NCBI GenBank assembly: GCA_003242115.1
Contig: QBMP01000004.1
Span: 26,508-38,954 of the forward strand
Origin: Phormidesmis priestleyi
GTDB lineage: Bacteria > Cyanobacteriota > Cyanobacteriia > Phormidesmidales > Phormidesmidaceae
DNA length: 12,447 bases
Reading direction: 5' to 3'
The notes below the pieces were generated by a model that was given only the letters and a program-made list of their open reading frames with translations, had not been told where the DNA came from and made no database searches. Position numbers and translations under genes: made by a program. How positions within the stretch are numbered: position 1 is the first letter of the stretch; each line of letters begins with the position of its first letter. Below are positions 11,242 to 12,447 of this stretch, piece by piece.

Positions 11242-12447
11242 ATGCGATATCTCATTACCAGCGCCCTTCCTTATATCAATGGTATAAAGCACCTTGGCAA
11301 CTTGGTGGGCTCCATGCTGCCTGCTGATGTGTATGCCCGCTTTCTGAGGCAGGAAGGGGAAACAGTGCTTTATATCTGTGGGACGGATGAGCATGGAACG
11401 CCAGCCGAGATTGCAGCGCTAGAAGAAGGGCTTGATGTGGCTGAGTTTTGCAAGCGGCAGTATGAGCGGCAGGCTGACGTGTACAAAAAGTTTGGGCTGT
11501 CGTTTGATTATTTTGGGCGCACGTCTTCGCCAGAGCAAAAGGAACTGACGCAGGATTTTTACCGGAGCTTGGATGAGCACGGCTTTATTGAAGAGCGCGA
11601 AATTAGTCAGGTTTACTCGATTACGGATGAGCGCTTTTTGCCGGATCGCTATGTCGAAGGGACTTGCCCAAACTGCGGCTATGAAAGAGCCAGAGGCGAT
11701 CAGTGTGAGAACTGCACAAAGATGCTGAACCCAACGGATTTGATCAATCCGCGTTCGGCGGTGTCAGGTTCTACCGATGTGGAAGTGCGCACGAGTCGCC
11801 ATTTGTTTTTGCGGCTCGATCAGCTCAGCGATGAGGTGCGCAATTGGGTAGAAGCGCAGACGGACTGGCCGAATTTAACGAAATCGATTGCCAAAAAGTG
11901 GCTAGATGAGGGGCTGCAAAGTCGAGGGATTACCCGCGATCTGAAGTGGGGGGTGCCGGTACCAAAAGCAGGTTTTGAAGATAAGGTTTTTTACGTGTGG
12001 TTTGATGCGCCGATTGGCTATGTGTCGGCGACGAAAACCTGGGGTGAGGCCACGGGCGAAGATTGGAAAAGCTGGTGGTATGCGGCCAACGATGTGCGCT
12101 ATACGCAGTTTATGGCAAAGGATAATTTGCCGTTTCATACGATTATGTGGCCTGCGACCATTTTGGGCACGCGCGAACCCTGGAAAATGGCGGACTATAT
12201 CAAGGGTTTTAACTGGCTGAATTATTACGGCGGCAAGTTTTCGACGAGTTCTAAGCGCGGCGTGTTTTTGGATCAGGCGCTAGAGATTGCTCCAGCGGAT
12301 TATTGGCGCTATATGCTGATGGCATCTGCGCCAGAGTCGGCGGATTCGGCCTTTACCTGGGAGCAGTTTCAAACGAAGGTGAATAAGGAGTTGGCGGATA
12401 ATTTTGGCAATTTTATTAACCGGATTTTGAAGTTTACGGCGTCGCGG
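11242..12447 (+). CDS. metG: Methionyl-tRNA synthetase (3' end beyond the window)
   Basis: This class I aminoacyl-tRNA synthetase charges tRNA-Met, including the initiator. 402 codons are present and the frame is open at the edge. Visible parts are the Rossmann start [20 protein letters not shown] with the HIGH-equivalent HLGN (17-20), the connective-peptide zinc knuckle with Cys142, Cys145, Cys155 and Cys158 (CPNC...CENC), [13 protein letters not shown] (248-260), and KFSTSSKRG (332-340), which stands for KMSKS in this group. The anticodon-binding helices begin at about 375. The start is unambiguous because the family begins at this strand; there is no evident Shine-Dalgarno. The four-Cys knuckle indicates the E. 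coli-like MetG1 type. The missing part should be the rest of the anticodon domain, possibly with a C-terminal tRNA-binding extension. Confidence 0.97.
   Translation, partial: MRYLITSALPYINGIKHLGNLVGSMLPADVYARFLRQEGETVLYICGTDEHGTPAEIAALEEGLDVAEFCKRQYERQADVYKKFGLSFDYFGRTSSPEQKELTQDFYRSLDEHGFIEEREISQVYSITDERFLPDRYVEGTCPNCGYERARGDQCENCTKMLNPTDLINPRSAVSGSTDVEVRTSRHLFLRLDQLSDEVRNWVEAQTDWPNLTKSIAKKWLDEGLQSRGITRDLKWGVPVPKAGFEDKVFYVWFDAPIGYVSATKTWGEATGEDWKSWWYAANDVRYTQFMAKDNLPFHTIMWPATILGTREPWKMADYIKGFNWLNYYGGKFSTSSKRGVFLDQALEIAPADYWRYMLMASAPESADSAFTWEQFQTKVNKELADNFGNFINRILKFTASR

Overview
The window looks like a piece of a cyanobacterial chromosome. The evidence is several HIP1 octamers (GCGATCGC at 1158-1165, 1164-1171, 2896-2903, 4163-4170, 5544-5551, 5877-5884, 7981-7988 and 9968-9975), a cyanobacterial-type solanesyl diphosphate synthase near murI, an NhaS3-like CPA2 antiporter, and the rplU-rpmA pair. 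No rRNA, tRNA, CRISPR array or complete transposase gene was found. I do not assign a genus.

Layout. Positions 62-1097 (minus) hold sds, for the plastoquinone side chain; its last codons and stop are copied into a small tandem array beyond the gene. Positions 1098-2665 form a long stretch without a convincing gene. It holds two miniature inverted-repeat elements (1585-1722 and 1850-2005), an 18-bp tandem repeat, a 26-bp palindrome and a run of four hairpins. A 40-codon single-span membrane peptide follows on the plus strand (2666-2788), and a bidirectional terminator separates it from murI (2893-3765, minus). Further minus-strand housekeeping genes are a Na+/H+ antiporter (4138-5664) and a Nit-type carbon-nitrogen hydrolase (5804-6616). 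Divergent from these, rplU and rpmA (6917-7563, plus) have a sigma70-type promoter and end at a terminator that faces a hotdog-fold thioesterase (7653-8090, minus).

An accessory island occupies about 8.2-10.9 kb. It has an orphan RelB/DinJ-type antitoxin with its own promoter dyad and only a stub where the toxin should start. Next is a type II restriction-modification pair arranged tail to tail: a 5-methylcytosine methyltransferase carrying an extra N-terminal helix-turn-helix, and a PD-(D/E)XK-like endonuclease that resembles the SinI group (GGWCC). In support of that specificity, my eye scan found only one GGWCC in the whole window (662-666), while roughly two dozen would be expected by chance. 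A dyad-rich intergenic region (10880-11241) leads to metG (11242 to the end, plus), which runs off the window.

The most unusual items are the methyltransferase with a built-in putative autoregulator and dyad promoter, the near absence of GGWCC, the two MITE-like elements, and the unannotated small membrane peptide. I did not find clear evidence of a wholly new multi-gene system.
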